Positions 33,260 to 43,229 are shown, numbered from the stretch's first letter. The stretch is 64,000 bases of DNA from Muscardinus avellanarius (GCA_963383645.1 OY726557.1:126938603-127002602), one strand, 5' to 3'. The notes: generated by a model from the letters alone, not told the origin. Numbers and translations: made by a program.

Positions 33260-34600
33260 GATATCATGAAGACGGGGGTCTTCTAACAGTCAATACAAGA
33301 ATAATATACTCTAAGATTGATCAGCCCGAGATCCCCACTTCTCTAGTTTGAGCAGTGCTGTCTCCATCCTGTTGAAGTCTACCTAACTCCCACAGCAGAC
33401 CAGGGTCCCACTGTGCTCTGCTCTCGGGGAAAGACTGGCTAGTGGCTGTCCTGCTGGGGCTGCCATCCTGGCTTCCTTGCACCCACAGATCAAGATTGTG
33501 TTTACTTGCAGAGTAAACACAAGACACACATTAGGCATGCATTTAGAAAGGTTAAGGCCCACTCTTGGGGGTTGGAAAATACACACAAAAAGACTGAAGG
33601 AAAGAGTATCTTATGACATGTCCAATCCAGATGACATCCAGGCAATGGAAGTTCTACGGAGCATGGCTGAGACCACAGGATGGTGCTGCCCAGATCTGTT
33701 GGGCAGGCCTCAAGAAACACATGGACACAGCAACCAAAGGGGAACAGGTAGGTTCAGGGAATCTGGCCACCAGAAGGACAGGAGAGGGAGCTACAGGTGG
33801 GAGAGAGAGAAGGCAGATTGTTGGACCTTAGGAAAAGTGGCAGGGCCAGGTTGTGGGGATGGACATGCTCTGGCTTGTCCTGCTGGGCCTGGGGTGTAGG
33901 TTGCAGGCAGGGGATTGGTTGTATAGAAAAGCCAACTGTGCATATGCCTTCCCAACTATGCATTCGGAGGTGTCACATCAGTAGCTTTAAATCCAGTATG
34001 GTGGGAAAATCTACACTCTGGAAATTGGCAAGCTATCATCATTACTTTTCTTCCTTCTCCTCTCTGTCTTTTCTTCCCTTCCCTTCCTGAGAACTGGTTT
34101 ATCAGCACACCGTTGGCTGAGCTTTAACATTTGCAGAGGGGACTTTACCTTGGTCTGCCTTCTAGGTGGACGTGGCTGAGGTCCCCACCTGTGATTTCTG
34201 CTTGCTCTCAGGTGAGTGTTTGCCCCATCCATGCCTCATTCTGTGTTTGATGAGCAGAAGCTGCTGAGGTCTGTCCAGAGAAGCCCCCAAGTGGACTTGA
34301 GAGCTTGCATGGCTGTCTCCCTTGCCTCCTGAGGGACTGCCATTGGGCCTTTCTGAAAAGGTAAGGATTTGCCTTTAAAGTTTTTAGAGGGGGAAAACTC
34401 ACACTCTCTCCATGGACAGTAGCTGCTAATGGGAGCAGGCTCTTGCAAGAATTTCTCTGGAGTCTCTTGTTCTCTTTACAAATACCAGGAAGTATGGAAG
34501 CTGTATTTCTTTCTATCCATTGTTTAGAGTAACAATGAATAGCTGGGTTTTGGGATCCTAAAGAGGATTGACTATCCTGGAACCATTGGACAGCGTGATA
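33260..34600. other. unique sequence, no gene seen
   Basis: No repeats are recognised. The 140-codon frame at 33477-33899 contains a donor-like 'caggtaggt' near 33746-33754, but no acceptor-bounded exon or known domain could be found. The 155-codon reverse frame at 34208-34675 runs into the MIR fossil. I reject both as genes. Confidence 0.38.
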
Positions 34601-34810
34601 AAACAGCCAAAATGTATTACCAGGCACGGAATCAAGCATTTTTATGCCCATCATCTCATTTAATTCTGACACCAACCCTATGGAGCAGTACTATGATTGT
34701 TCAGATAGGGAAATGGAGGCTTGGAAAGGTTAAATGTCAGCTCACCTATAAAGTGACCAAGCCAAGATTTGAATCTGAGCCTGTCTGACTTAAGATCCTG
34801 TGTTCCATTA
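34600..34810 (-). mobile_element. MIR SINE, nearly full length
   Basis: Reverse-complement order intact: 'gcccatcatctcatttaattctgac', 'ccctatggagcagtactatg', 'gaaatggaggcttggaaaggttaa', 'gccaagatttgaatctgagcctg', 'tctgacttaagatcctg'. Confidence 0.82.
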
Positions 34811-34908
34811 AATCTTGCCCCTCCTCACAGGTGTGCCCACATTTTCTGCTTACACTGTGGGGTTGATAATGTGAGCAGGTCCAAGAGTTCCAGTGAGGAG
34901 GCACGACA

Positions 34909-34924
34909 CCCCCCCCCCCCCCCC
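34909..34924. repeat. poly-C run (C16)
   Basis: Sixteen consecutive C. Runs of this length are length-unstable and are often miscounted in assemblies. Confidence 0.95.
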
Positions 34925-35224
34925 GCTTTGAGAGGAGCATTCTGTGTATTGAGCCAAGGGAGCCATGGGCTGCTCAGAGGGCGCTGGGTCAGGCAGCCAT
35001 TGTCTTTCTGGCTGGGGCCTTGGGGAGAGCTGACTGTCATAGAGAGAGAAGCAGCGGAGAGAAACTGGGGTGGCCGTTTCTCAGAGGCTGCACTTATGGC
35101 AGCCTTACCTGGTTGCTCTCTTATCCTTCTCTGTGCTTGGTGCTAGATGGTGATGTCTGGGGCAGACATGGTCATGGTCATGGCACCTCCTGGGACCCTC
35201 CTGCTTGGGGCAGATGCTGGCCTG

Positions 35225-35320
35225 ATTTCCTGAGACCTGGCTTTGCTCTAATTAACTGGGTGACCTTGGGGGGAGTCACCTACTCATTCAGCGCCTCAAT
35301 TTCTTCATTTGTAAAATAGA
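35225..35320 (+). mobile_element. MIR SINE fragment
   Basis: 'ctctaattaactgggtgaccttgg' and 'gcctcaatttcttcatttgtaaaatag' are sense MIR. Its right end is the source of the patch copied to 36778-36825. Confidence 0.66.
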
Positions 35321-35469
35321 AAGACTGAAGTAGGGCAGGAGACTGAACCCTATGTCTGAGGGCCTCTGGGAAACTGGGTGAGGGGATCCTGACACTTCAA
35401 AATTTGCATACAAACTGAATATCTATGTGTCTCTGCAGAGTACTGTAGCTTTCATCATGACTCTGGCTC

Positions 35470-35812
35470 CCTTCACTCTTAATCCATTTGGGCTATAATA
35501 ACAGAATACCATGTACTGAGTATTAAAAACAACAGAGCTGCATGCCTCTCTATTCTGAAGGCAGGGAATCCCAAGGTCAAGGCAGAATGGGTCCCGGCTG
35601 AAGGTCGGGTCCCTGGATTCTAGACCACATCTTTTCACTGTGCCCTCACACAGTACAAGGGATAAGCAAGCTCCTTCAGCCCTCTTTTACAAAACACTGG
35701 TCCTGTCCACCAGGCTCCCAAGGCCCCCCTCCTACTACCATCACTTGGGGTTGAGGATTTTGGTGTATGGATTTTAAAAGAACACAATGGTGAGACCATA
35801 GCAGTCCCCAAG
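35470..35812 (-). mobile_element. MLT1/MST-like MaLR LTR
   Basis: In reverse: 'ttaatccatttgggctataataacag', 'ggcagggaatcccaaggtcaagg', 'cactgtgccctcacacagtac', 'ccctcctactaccatcacttggggttgaggatttt' and the end 'gtgagaccatagca'. This is the classic MaLR LTR read backwards, diverged, with no coding part. Confidence 0.78.
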
Positions 35813-36334
35813 CTAAGAACTTCTCTCGAAGTGTGTCCAGAATCCCTCTAACTTAAGATTTGTTGGGTCCTAAGACCTCCCTTTCTTTAATGAGTGTAGC
35901 TTCATAACAAGTCTAACCATGTGAACTGAGGGCCAGGAAGCGTTCCTGGCACTTCTGACCACAGTAATGTTTTCCTGCATGTTGGGACCTCTGTGGGGTG
36001 AGGTGAATCTTGACTTCCGCCCCTGCTCTGGCATGAAGGCAGGGAGGGACAGCCTTCCTGTCTGCCTCTTTATGTGGGCACTAAGCTATCCCAGGGAAAG
36101 ACCTCTAAAGGGACAATAGAGACTCCCCCTTCCTGGAGGGCTGCAGGGGGAACCACGGTATGGTGGAAGCTCAGGGATGACTCTGCAGTTATTTCTGAGA
36201 CTTTGCAGCATAGCTACCCCGTTCAGGTCTTACTCTGCTTGCACTAGATTAACCTGTGTTTCTTTGTGTATTTTCTTATACCTCTGGTCTTGTGTACATA
36301 TTTGATCTTGGGCATTAGTCAGAAATGTCATAGA

Positions 36335-36445
36335 ATGTTAGAAATGTAAGAAATCTTGGAAGTCATTTCACCTGGCCTTGCAAGAGGAGAAATTGGAAGC
36401 TCAGAGCAGGGAAGGGACCTGTCCAGAGGCCCCTGGGGAGAGCCC
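36335..36445 (-). mobile_element. ancient MIR-like or MER repeat fragment
   Basis: 'agaatgttagaaatgtaagaaatcttgg' and 'gagaaattggaagctcagagcagg' follow a widespread old mammalian repeat pattern with a MIR-like 'gaaactgaggctcagag' core. The family is uncertain. Confidence 0.4.
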
Positions 36446-36777
36446 TGTGTCTCCCAGCCTGTGGCCCCCAAGTGGTAAGAATCCCTGCCTACATCCTGGT
36501 CCTGTTTCCCCACCCTCCCTCTTCACCTCTGCCCCATAGGGCTAGTGCTGTGAGTTGTTCTGAGACCGCGTCCCGCCTAGTCCAGTTCTGAGCCCTCAAC
36601 CTTGCTGTTCCTAGCCTGGATGCTCCTGTTTTCTGATGTGTCTCCCCCACTCTTACTCTAAGACCCCTCCTCATGAAACTCTCAGGGTAGTTTCTCTCAC
36701 CCATCCATTCGAATGGATGGGTAGGTCCTTACCTTACACCAAAATTCTCGGATGTTCAGGTCCTGTATATAAAATAT

Positions 36778-36825
36778 CTTCATTTGTAAAATAGACTGAA
36801 GTAGGGCAGGAGACTGTACCCTATG
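36778..36825. other. 48-bp templated patch copied from 35303-35354
   Basis: Inside the Tigger relic, between 'tgtatataaaatat' and 'atatttgcata', lies a 48-base stretch. It is identical to 35303-35354 apart from a 4-base gap and one substitution (gaaccc to gtaccc). The source copy includes the end of a MIR, so the direction of copying is from 35.3 kb into the Tigger. There is no A tail and no TSD, so this is not retroposition. Confidence 0.85.
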
Positions 36826-36930
36826 ATATTTGCATAATCTACACACACCCTCCCATATTTTTATTTCTAAAACTTAAGAATTTTTATTTTTTCTCTTTTA
36901 TTTGTTTCTTATTTTCTTCCATATACTTTA

Positions 36931-37148
36931 TTTTATTTATTTTTTTGTGGGTGTGGGGATGGAACCCAGGGGCATTTGACCTCCGAGCTACACCCCCTGC
37001 CCTATTTTTTATTCTTTATTTTGAAACCGGGTCTCACTGAGTTGCAGAGGGCCTCACTAAGTAGCTGAGGCTGTCCGCGAACCGCGATCCTCTGGTCTCA
37101 GCCTCCCAAATGCTGGGATTACAAGAGTGCGCCACCACGCCTGGCCTC
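36931..37148 (-). mobile_element. B1-dID SINE with TSD inside the Tigger relic
   Basis: A full-length reverse copy of the young 'gcgaaccgcgatcctctgg' type. The 12-bp duplication ccatatacttta sits at 36919-36930 and 37149-37160. The duplicated bases belong to the Tigger body. Confidence 0.96.
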
Positions 37149-37299
37149 CCATATACTTTAAATCATTTCTAGGTTACTCAAAATACCCAATACAATATTA
37201 AATGCTATGTAAGTAGCCCTTATACTATTTGTGTTTGGGGATTAATGACATGAATTTGTACACATTTAATACAGGTACAACTTTTCTCTCTGTATATCA

Positions 37300-37440
37300 C
37301 ATTATATATATTTCTATTTTGTATATTATAATTATGTATCATACTGGGGTATGGAATGATAGAAACATACATGCCTACAACTCTTGAAGCACTTCCCTCC
37401 AGGTCCAGGTCCCTGTCCCTTTCCCTCCCTCTATATGTAT
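37300..37440 (-). mobile_element. L1 3' end fragment inside the Tigger relic
   Basis: 'tattataattatgtatcatactggggtatgg', 'acatacatgcctacaactc' and 'ccctgtccctttccctccc' resemble the L1 3' UTR read backwards, as seen at 24308 and 38536. Edges are unclear. Confidence 0.45.
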
Positions 37441-37455
37441 ATTTTGAATATATAT

Positions 37456-37655
37456 ATTTTGTGGTACTGGGGGTTGAACTCAGGGGCATTCTGCCTCCAA
37501 GCTACATTCCCAGCTAGATTATCTTTTATTTTGAAACCGGGCATTGCTAAATTCCTGAGGGCCTCCCTAAGTTGCTGAGGCTGTCTTCAAAACTGTGATC
37601 TTCCTGTCTCAGTCTCCCAAGTGCTGGGATTACAGGTGTGCACCACCACGCCCAC
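37456..37655 (-). mobile_element. B1-dID SINE inside the Tigger relic
   Basis: The reverse dimer runs from 'ttgtggtactgggggttgaac' through the AT linker to 'gtgctgggattacaggtgtgcaccaccacgccc'. It is moderately diverged. Confidence 0.94.
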
Positions 37656-37779
37656 TACGTCCAATCCTTTTGATCCACAGTTGGTTGTGGATGTAGAAAC
37701 CACTGATGTGAAGGGCCGACAGCACAATTCTTTCCTATGAGATACCCCATAGATGTGGCAGTGGTTTCTTGTTTTTTTT

Positions 37780-37825
37780 TAAATTTTTATTGGTACATTA
37801 TATTCATACATCATATTTCTTGTTG
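37780..37825 (-). mobile_element. short L1 3' end stub
   Basis: A T-rich start followed by 'atttttattggtacattatattcatac' matches the extreme L1 3' end in reverse, like the beginning of the 24308 copy. Confidence 0.45.
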
Positions 37826-37847
37826 TTTTTTACTTTAAATTTTTTTT

Positions 37848-37985
37848 TTTCTGTACTGGGGATTGAACACAGGAACATTTTACCTCTGAGATACATCCCT
37901 CACCTTTGTTTGTTTTGTTTTGTTTGATTTGAAACAGGGTTTTGCTAAGTTGCCAGGCTGACTTTGGACTTGGAATCCTTCTGCC
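37848..37985 (-). mobile_element. B1-dID SINE, truncated
   Basis: Reverse ID half 'ctgtactggggattgaacacagg...acctctgagatacatccctc', an expanded tttg linker, and a B1 half that ends early after 'gactttggacttggaatccttctgcc'. Confidence 0.86.
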
Positions 37986-38014
37986 ATTGCTTTCTTTTGC
38001 TCCACCCTTCTTGC

Positions 38015-38095
38015 TTATAGGCGATCAGCCCTTGCATCTTTATTACCTAGCAGAGAGCCAGGCACATAGTGGATTCTCAGGAAATACATGTGGTG
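38015..38095 (+). mobile_element. L2 LINE 3' end fragment
   Basis: 'tattacctagcagagagccaggcacatagtggattctcaggaaatac' is the L2 3' end (gcctggcacatagtaggtgctcaataaat). Confidence 0.55.
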
Positions 38096-38367
38096 GGCCA
38101 CTCAAGGGCAAGCTAGCCTGATATTTGATGGACTACCATTTGATTCAGCACCTTATGTCCCTGTATATTCTTGGGGGTTGAGGTGAGAGCTCAGGTCTGA
38201 GAGCTTTCATGGTTTGAGAACAGGACCCTGTGCAGAGCTCTGACCATGCATCTTCTCTACCATCATTTTCTCCTTTCATAGAAATATGTCACAAGTCAGC
38301 CTCAGGTATGGGTCAGTCTTATGTGGTCAACTTTCCAGACATTCAGGTTTGGGTCCTTGAGTTTTAT

Positions 38368-38445
38368 CCACCCACCCATCAATCCATCCATCCATCCACT
38401 CATCTACCCACCCATCTATCCACCCATCCATCCCCCCACCTACCA
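38368..38445. repeat. (CCAT)n tetranucleotide microsatellite
   Basis: Imperfect ccat, ccac and atct units over about 75 bases. It starts in the text 'cccacccatcaatccatcc'. Confidence 0.92.
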
Positions 38446-38535
38446 TTTGTTAAGAGCTTACTATGTCAGTTCTGGTTGCTCTGGATATTGGTAGCAAAAA
38501 AGATAAAATAATTTTTTTTGCCTTTCTGAGCTTCC
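38445..38535 (+). mobile_element. ancient L2-like fragment
   Basis: 'accatttgttaagagcttactatgtcag', 'tctggatattggtagcaaaaaag' and 'cctttctgagcttccc' follow the old pattern '...gagcacctactatg...ctggggatac...'. The fragment is interrupted by the L1 stub and SINE that follow, and its right part resumes at about 38888. Confidence 0.42.
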
Positions 38536-38636
38536 CTTTTACTTCTTATTGATGCATTAAATTGTACACAAGAGTGAAATTCAGCATGATATATGCAGAC
38601 AAGCACATAACATTATTTGGTCTATTTCCTCCCCTG
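38536..38636 (-). mobile_element. L1 3' end insertion with TSD
   Basis: 'ttcttattgatgcattaaattgtacac', 'agcatgatatatgcagacaagc' and 'ttatttggtctatttcctcccc' are the L1 3' end in reverse. The 11-bp duplication tctgagcttcc flanks it at 38525-38535 and 38637-38647. Confidence 0.8.
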
Positions 38637-38699
38637 TCTGAGCTTCCTCTTTATATTTTGGTACTGAAAAATTATTTCCATTTTATTTTATTATTTTAT

Positions 38700-38887
38700 T
38701 TTTTTGTACTGAGGATTTAACCCAGGGGCATCCTACCTCTAAGCTACAATCCTAGCCCTTAAAATTATTTTTATTTTATTTTGAAATAGGGTCTTGCTAA
38801 GTTGCTGCGGCTAGATTTGAATCTGTCATCCTCCTGTCTCCGCCTCCCAAGTACTGGAATGATAGGTGCGAGCCACTGTGTCAGGCT
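38700..38887 (-). mobile_element. B1-dID SINE
   Basis: The reverse dimer has ID half 'gtactgaggatttaacccagg' and B1 end 'atgataggtgcgagccactgtgtcagg'. A third copy of the local sequence (tgagcttcccttttag, from 38888) follows directly. Confidence 0.92.
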
Positions 38888-39181
38888 TGAGCTTCCCTTT
38901 TAGAGGGTATTTTGCTCCTTTCTTATGCATATAATTTAGTGGTGAGAAGTGTTTCTGTGCTAGGACAAGCTTTTGATGTCCTTGGGCTTCAGCATTTCCA
39001 AGTGTGAAATGTCCTCACTACAGCCCACCTCAAGCAGGCAGTGCGTGTTGTCCACCACACCTTGGCCTGGTGCTGTGGGGCTGGGTTTGGATGCAGGTGC
39101 AACATATGCATGAGTTTCTTTATTTGATTTCTGTCTTCCCTGGTGCTTTGCATTTTGGGGCACATCGAGAGGACCCTTTTT

Positions 39182-39387
39182 TTTGCGGGTCTGGGGATGG
39201 AACCCAGGGGCATTCGACCTCAGAGCTGCACCTCCTGCCCTATTTTTTATTCTTTATTTTGAAACAGGGTCTCACTGCATTGCAGAGGGCCTCACTAAGT
39301 AGCTGAGGCTGTCCACAAACCGTGATCCTCCGGTCTCAGCCTCCCGAATGCTGGGATTACAAGTGTGTGCTACCACGCCCAGCTTTA
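39182..39387 (-). mobile_element. B1-dID SINE, young, with TSD
   Basis: A reverse copy of the youngest type ('gcgggtctggggatggaaccc'). The 14-bp duplication agaggacccttttt occurs at 39168-39181 and 39388-39401. Confidence 0.97.
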
Positions 39388-39514
39388 AGAGGACCCTTTT
39401 TCATCTGCAGAGGAACAAGTGATTCCTGAGCCCTGGGAAATTCTCTGTGCCAAATGCATGAGAGGGGACAAAAGACTAGCACTTAAGGTCTACACAGGCA
39501 CAGCGATGCTCTCA

Positions 39515-39790
39515 TTACATACAGGATTGGTCTCATTCTGTGTGGCCCCGCAGCACAGATTTGGGACTAATGAGTCAAATTTGCAGGGTAGTAGAGGATG
39601 TTTAAGTTCAATATAGAACTTAAAACATTTTTTTAACTCTTCAAAAGTGAAAAGCAAAGATTGGAAAGTAATGAGCACCTTGTCTTTAGAAGGATCTAAA
39701 GAAAAAAACACATGGCTATTTCTCAGAGCTGCCCTAGAGAGGATCCTGTACTGGATGTATAGTAGGATTGAGTGGCCTCATACTGTAATT
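39515..39790 (+). mobile_element. CR1/L3-like LINE 3' fossil, forward copy
   Basis: The sequence follows the ancient mammalian CR1-type 3' pattern: 'gggactaatgagtcaaatttgcagg', 'taagttcaatatag', 'aactcttcaaaagtg', 'taatgagcaccttgtctttagaagg', 'agagaggatcctgtac'. It pairs as an inverted repeat with 40420-40725. Family placement as L3/CR1 is from memory. Confidence 0.58.
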
Positions 39791-40419
39791 GGTAAGGGAG
39801 GTGTAACTTCCCCCCTTTGGCTCAGGGGAGCTACAGGGCTGGCTTGCTCAGAGTTCCATGGCTAGTGAGCAAAGAAGCAGGCAGAAGACCTGTGTCTTCC
39901 TTGCTAGTGGCCAGCTGATCTCTGCAGAACACTTCTTCACGTATCAGGGTGTGTGTGGGGGACTCCGATGGTGTGGAAGAAAGAGAGAAATAGAACATCA
40001 CAGCCCTCTTTCAACAAGGGGTTCAGCCACATGTTTGTCTTGGCAGTGTTTCATATTGACCCGGTGTGTGGCACATGGATTATGTATGCAGTTGGGTGGT
40101 CTTTAAAGGATGAACATTTTCTCTAGGATCAATAAGTCGAGTGAGTTTGGATCTAAATTCATCAAAATGTCACCTGAAACAAATTTGGTCTCTGGGCTTC
40201 TGCACTTGGGTCAGGTCGATGGCAGGGGACTGGGACAGAAGCCAGGGAACACCAGGTCTCTTGGGAAGAAGTTCTGGGGCACTCTTTGGATCAGCGAGGG
40301 TTCATTAATTTGGGTGGGGTCAAGGGGATCCTAGCGGCAACCAGTATCCAGGAAACTTTTCTAGCTGTCATCCCTGCTGGGGGTCATGTCAGGGAGAATT
40401 GCTGAGCAGTCCCTCTCCA

Positions 40420-40725
40420 GTTCTGTCTTCTTCACCTAGGAGGAGACTTTGGGGTCACTGAGTCCCACGGTCACACTCAGCAGAGGATCCCCTCTGCAGC
40501 AGCTCTGAGAAATAGTCACAAAGGCTTCCACTTGGATTCTTCTAAAGACAGGGAGCTCATCACTTTACAATCTTTTTTGGTTTTCATTTTTGGAGAACTG
40601 AAGTAATTTTAAAGTTTTTCTATATACTGAGCTTGAATATCCTTGACTGTCCTGTAAATTTGACTCATTAGTCCCAGATCTGCACTGTGGGGCCACAAAG
40701 AGTGAGGCTAATCCTTCCTCCATTC
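40420..40725 (-). mobile_element. CR1/L3-like LINE 3' fossil, inverted copy
   Basis: Read in reverse it parallels 39515-39790 nearly throughout: 'gggactaatgagtcaaatttac', 'gagctccctgtctttagaag', 'ctatttctcagagctgctgcag'. I estimate roughly three-quarters identity by eye. The arms are about 630 bases apart. Confidence 0.58.
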
Positions 40726-40987
40726 AGCTACTTCAAAGTTTAGCAAATGTCTTCTCTTCTCCAAGAAAAACATCCCTTGGGACATTTGGTTCTGGGAAGC
40801 TTGCCGCCCAGGAACTGACCCCTGGGTCCTGTGCTCATCCAAGAACCTGGCTTCCTTCTCTTTTTCTTCCTCAGGATCTCACAAAGGAGCAGGAGGGCAA
40901 AGTGGGAATTCCCTGTCAGAGATGTTTGACTCAGCGGCCAAGGGAAGGAACGGTGACGATCCTGGGTCTAGGGTTGGACCTCAGCAC

Positions 40988-41170
40988 GGGGGGGGGGTGG
41001 TGTGTCTGCACACTATGATCACTGGCAGTGTGCATGTGTGTGCAGGTGAGGATGGAGTGAGAATTCAGGGTGTAGATGTCTGTGTGTGGACATGAGGTGA
41101 GCAGTGTGTGTGGCAGTGTGTTAGAGCACATAGGGCATGGGCAGGCACATGTGTGTGTTCATGCTGCTTG
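40988..41170. repeat. G10 run and GT-rich cryptic repeat
   Basis: A ten-G run at 40988-40997 is followed by irregular gtgtgtg, gcaggtga and tgtgtgtggcagtg units. This is a low-complexity region, not a clean microsatellite. Confidence 0.7.
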
Positions 41171-41439
41171 CACAGGCCCTAGGGAGGGGCTCACAGTCTG
41201 CTTTGCCTCCCCCGAGAGCTCCACAGACGAACGTGAGTGGCAACAGTGCCTACCCCTCTGTCTCAGCACACATCCTGTGCCTTCTGTCTCGAGGACCCAC
41301 CACGTCCTTGGAGACGTAAAAACTCCAGGCTGTCAGATCACACCTGTCTGGGCTTGCTGCCTCCCGGATGGAAAGGGACCTCCAAAGTGTGTTCCCAGTG
41401 GGAGGTTTTACATTGTCTCTCATTTTATCTGTGCTACTC

Positions 41440-41570
41440 CCAGAGATGGGACGTTGTCTCCATTTGACTTATGGAGACGCAGCACAGCCATCTGAGGCGC
41501 ACAGCTGGGGAACAGTAGGACGAGTCCGGATCAAACCCAACGCTCATGCTCTGTCTGCCAACGTGAGCCG
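41440..41570 (-). mobile_element. MIR SINE fragment
   Basis: 'tgtctccatttgacttatggagacgcagc', 'gcgcacagctggggaacagtagg' and 'gtccggatcaaacccaacgctc' are the reverse-complement MIR 5' half. Confidence 0.5.
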
Positions 41571-42264
41571 TCACCATGAAGCAGTGACCAAGGGAGGTCT
41601 CTGTCAGAGCCCACAGTGTCTGCAAGGCTGTCCCCTCTGGCCAGTCATCGATAGCCCTGGATGGTGAGCAGGTAGAGTAAAACATGTTGGGGGTAGTGGA
41701 GCTCCAGGGGTACCCTAAGAGCCTCCAGGGTTCACGGCTTTGGAGGGCAGTTGCTTCCGAAATAGGTAAGTATAAAATCCAGTTTCTTAAATTCTCTCTG
41801 GACCAGGGGAGCTCAAGCTGCTCTGTCAGTTATGACCTGCTCAGGTGCCTGGGAGTGCAGTTCATGTTCCTAAGTCTTCCTGCTTGTTGTTTGAGCTTTT
41901 ATTCCTCTGATTTACTCATTAGATTTCTACCAGGCCTTTTCTTAGCTAAGCACTCCAGATCCTCAGAAACAACTCTCTAATTTAACCAATAATGTGTCTC
42001 ATGAAAAAGACAGGGAATGGGATCAAACAGAAGCCAGAGGAAGAAGAGAAATGGGGAGACGGAGAGAGGAGGACCACAAGAGGCAGGGCAGAATGCACAG
42101 GAGATAGGTGCACCCCAGACCCAGAGAAAGCTCGGGAGAGGGACGGCATTCCTGACACTCAGTACACCAAGATATCTGCCTGGCTCTGAGCATCCCTTAC
42201 CGCTGGTCACCATTGTTCCCCTCTTGGTGGCTCCCCAGCCTCTCTCCAATACTGGATTCCATTT
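41571..42264. other. unique sequence, no gene seen
   Basis: No repeat or coding exon is recognised. Open frames on both strands at 41977-42447 overlap and resemble nothing known. Confidence 0.35.
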
Positions 42265-42400
42265 GTATCTGCTCATGTGTTTATCTGTCCCCTTGGGTTG
42301 TAAAGTCCTTAAAAGCGTGAGCAACGTCATCTTTCTATACCTGGCACTTGCCACTGTGCCTGGGCCACAATAGGAGCTTAATGTATATTCGTGGCATGGA
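42265..42400 (+). mobile_element. L2 LINE 3' end fragment
   Basis: 'gtttatctgtccccttgggttgtaaagtccttaaaagcgtgagc' and 'cacttgccactgtgcctgggccacaataggagcttaatg' are the L2 3' end. Confidence 0.58.
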
Positions 42401-43229
42401 CCATTTGTGGCGGAAAGCTGAAAGAATATAGATGTGCTGGATTTCATTTCATCCCCTCCAGAGGCCCCAGAGATGGGGAGATACGACGCACACTCAAATG
42501 ACCGCCAAGGCCACCAGGACTGGCCTGGAGGGAGCCTTCACGGAGCAGGTGGGGCTACACAAGGCCACCAAGAATGCTGGGGACCAGTGAGCAAGACAGA
42601 GCAGGGCATTGTAGGAAGGAGGAATGACCAAGGGTCAGGAATGGACTGGGGGGGGGGCACTGCACATTGCAGGAAGGCAGACTCTGTTCAGCGAAGTCTA
42701 GGAAGGTGGGTTGAGGCACACCACGGAGGGCTTTGATGCACAGAGTGAAGCCTGAGATTTCTTCTCCATGATAGCAAGTCTCGGTCTTACCCATGCCAAA
42801 CCCGGGTGTCAGGGACACAAATTCACTGCTTTCCCCATGAGCACCCTACAGGGAAGGGGGATCCATAGCGCCCTCATGACAAGCTGGCCCAGGGCTGCTC
42901 TGCCTTGTCTTCAATCTGAGTCCAGGAAGAACTAGCCCTGGACTTTCTGCTGCCTGGCCCCCGTACCAGGAGGAGCCTCCCCTTGCTTTTGCAATATGAA
43001 TTATATTTGCATAGTTATTACCTTCAATCACCCTCTTTCACCGTAAGCAGGAGACTCCTCTTGAACTAGAATCAGTTATCAGGACCAAGTGGGATTCTGA
43101 GTCTCTGGAATGAGAGCCTCTGGGGTCCCGATGACAGAGAGAAAGAAACCTGAAGGGGCCTGGGGAGGGTGCTAGAAAGGGGACAGCTACTTCTGCATGC
43201 CACAGCAGGCCACACCTGGCCTCAGACAT
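42401..43229. other. unique sequence with a G10 run
   Basis: No gene is seen. A ten-G run lies at 42648-42657. The 100-codon frame at 42434 is not supported. Confidence 0.35.

Larger units (their letters stand above)
36705..37716 (-). mobile_element. Tigger-type DNA transposon relic, multiply interrupted
   Basis: Pieces in reverse orientation include 'caccaaaattctcggatgttcagg' and 'tgtatataaaat' left of the patch, 'tttgcataatctacacacaccctccc' right of it, 'tactttaaatcatttctaggttactc', 'ccaatacaatattaaatgctatgtaa' and the far end 'gatccacagttggttgtgg...gaagggccgacag'. These match the relic at 50506-51010 in the other orientation. Insertions are at 36778-36825, 36931-37148, about 37300-37440 and 37456-37655. 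Confidence 0.75.

Noticed and set aside
33477..33899. 140-codon frame with a donor-like 'caggtaggt'
   Set aside because: I considered it as a possible exon, but no credible acceptor, domain or partner exon is visible. An lncRNA exon cannot be excluded.
34208..34675. 155-codon reverse frame
   Set aside because: Its N-terminal part lies in the MIR fossil at 34600-34810, and no family match was seen.
38368..38445. CCAT repeat as a possible CRISPR-like or minisatellite array
   Set aside because: Units are four bases with drift and no spacers. It is an ordinary tetranucleotide microsatellite in a mammalian genome.
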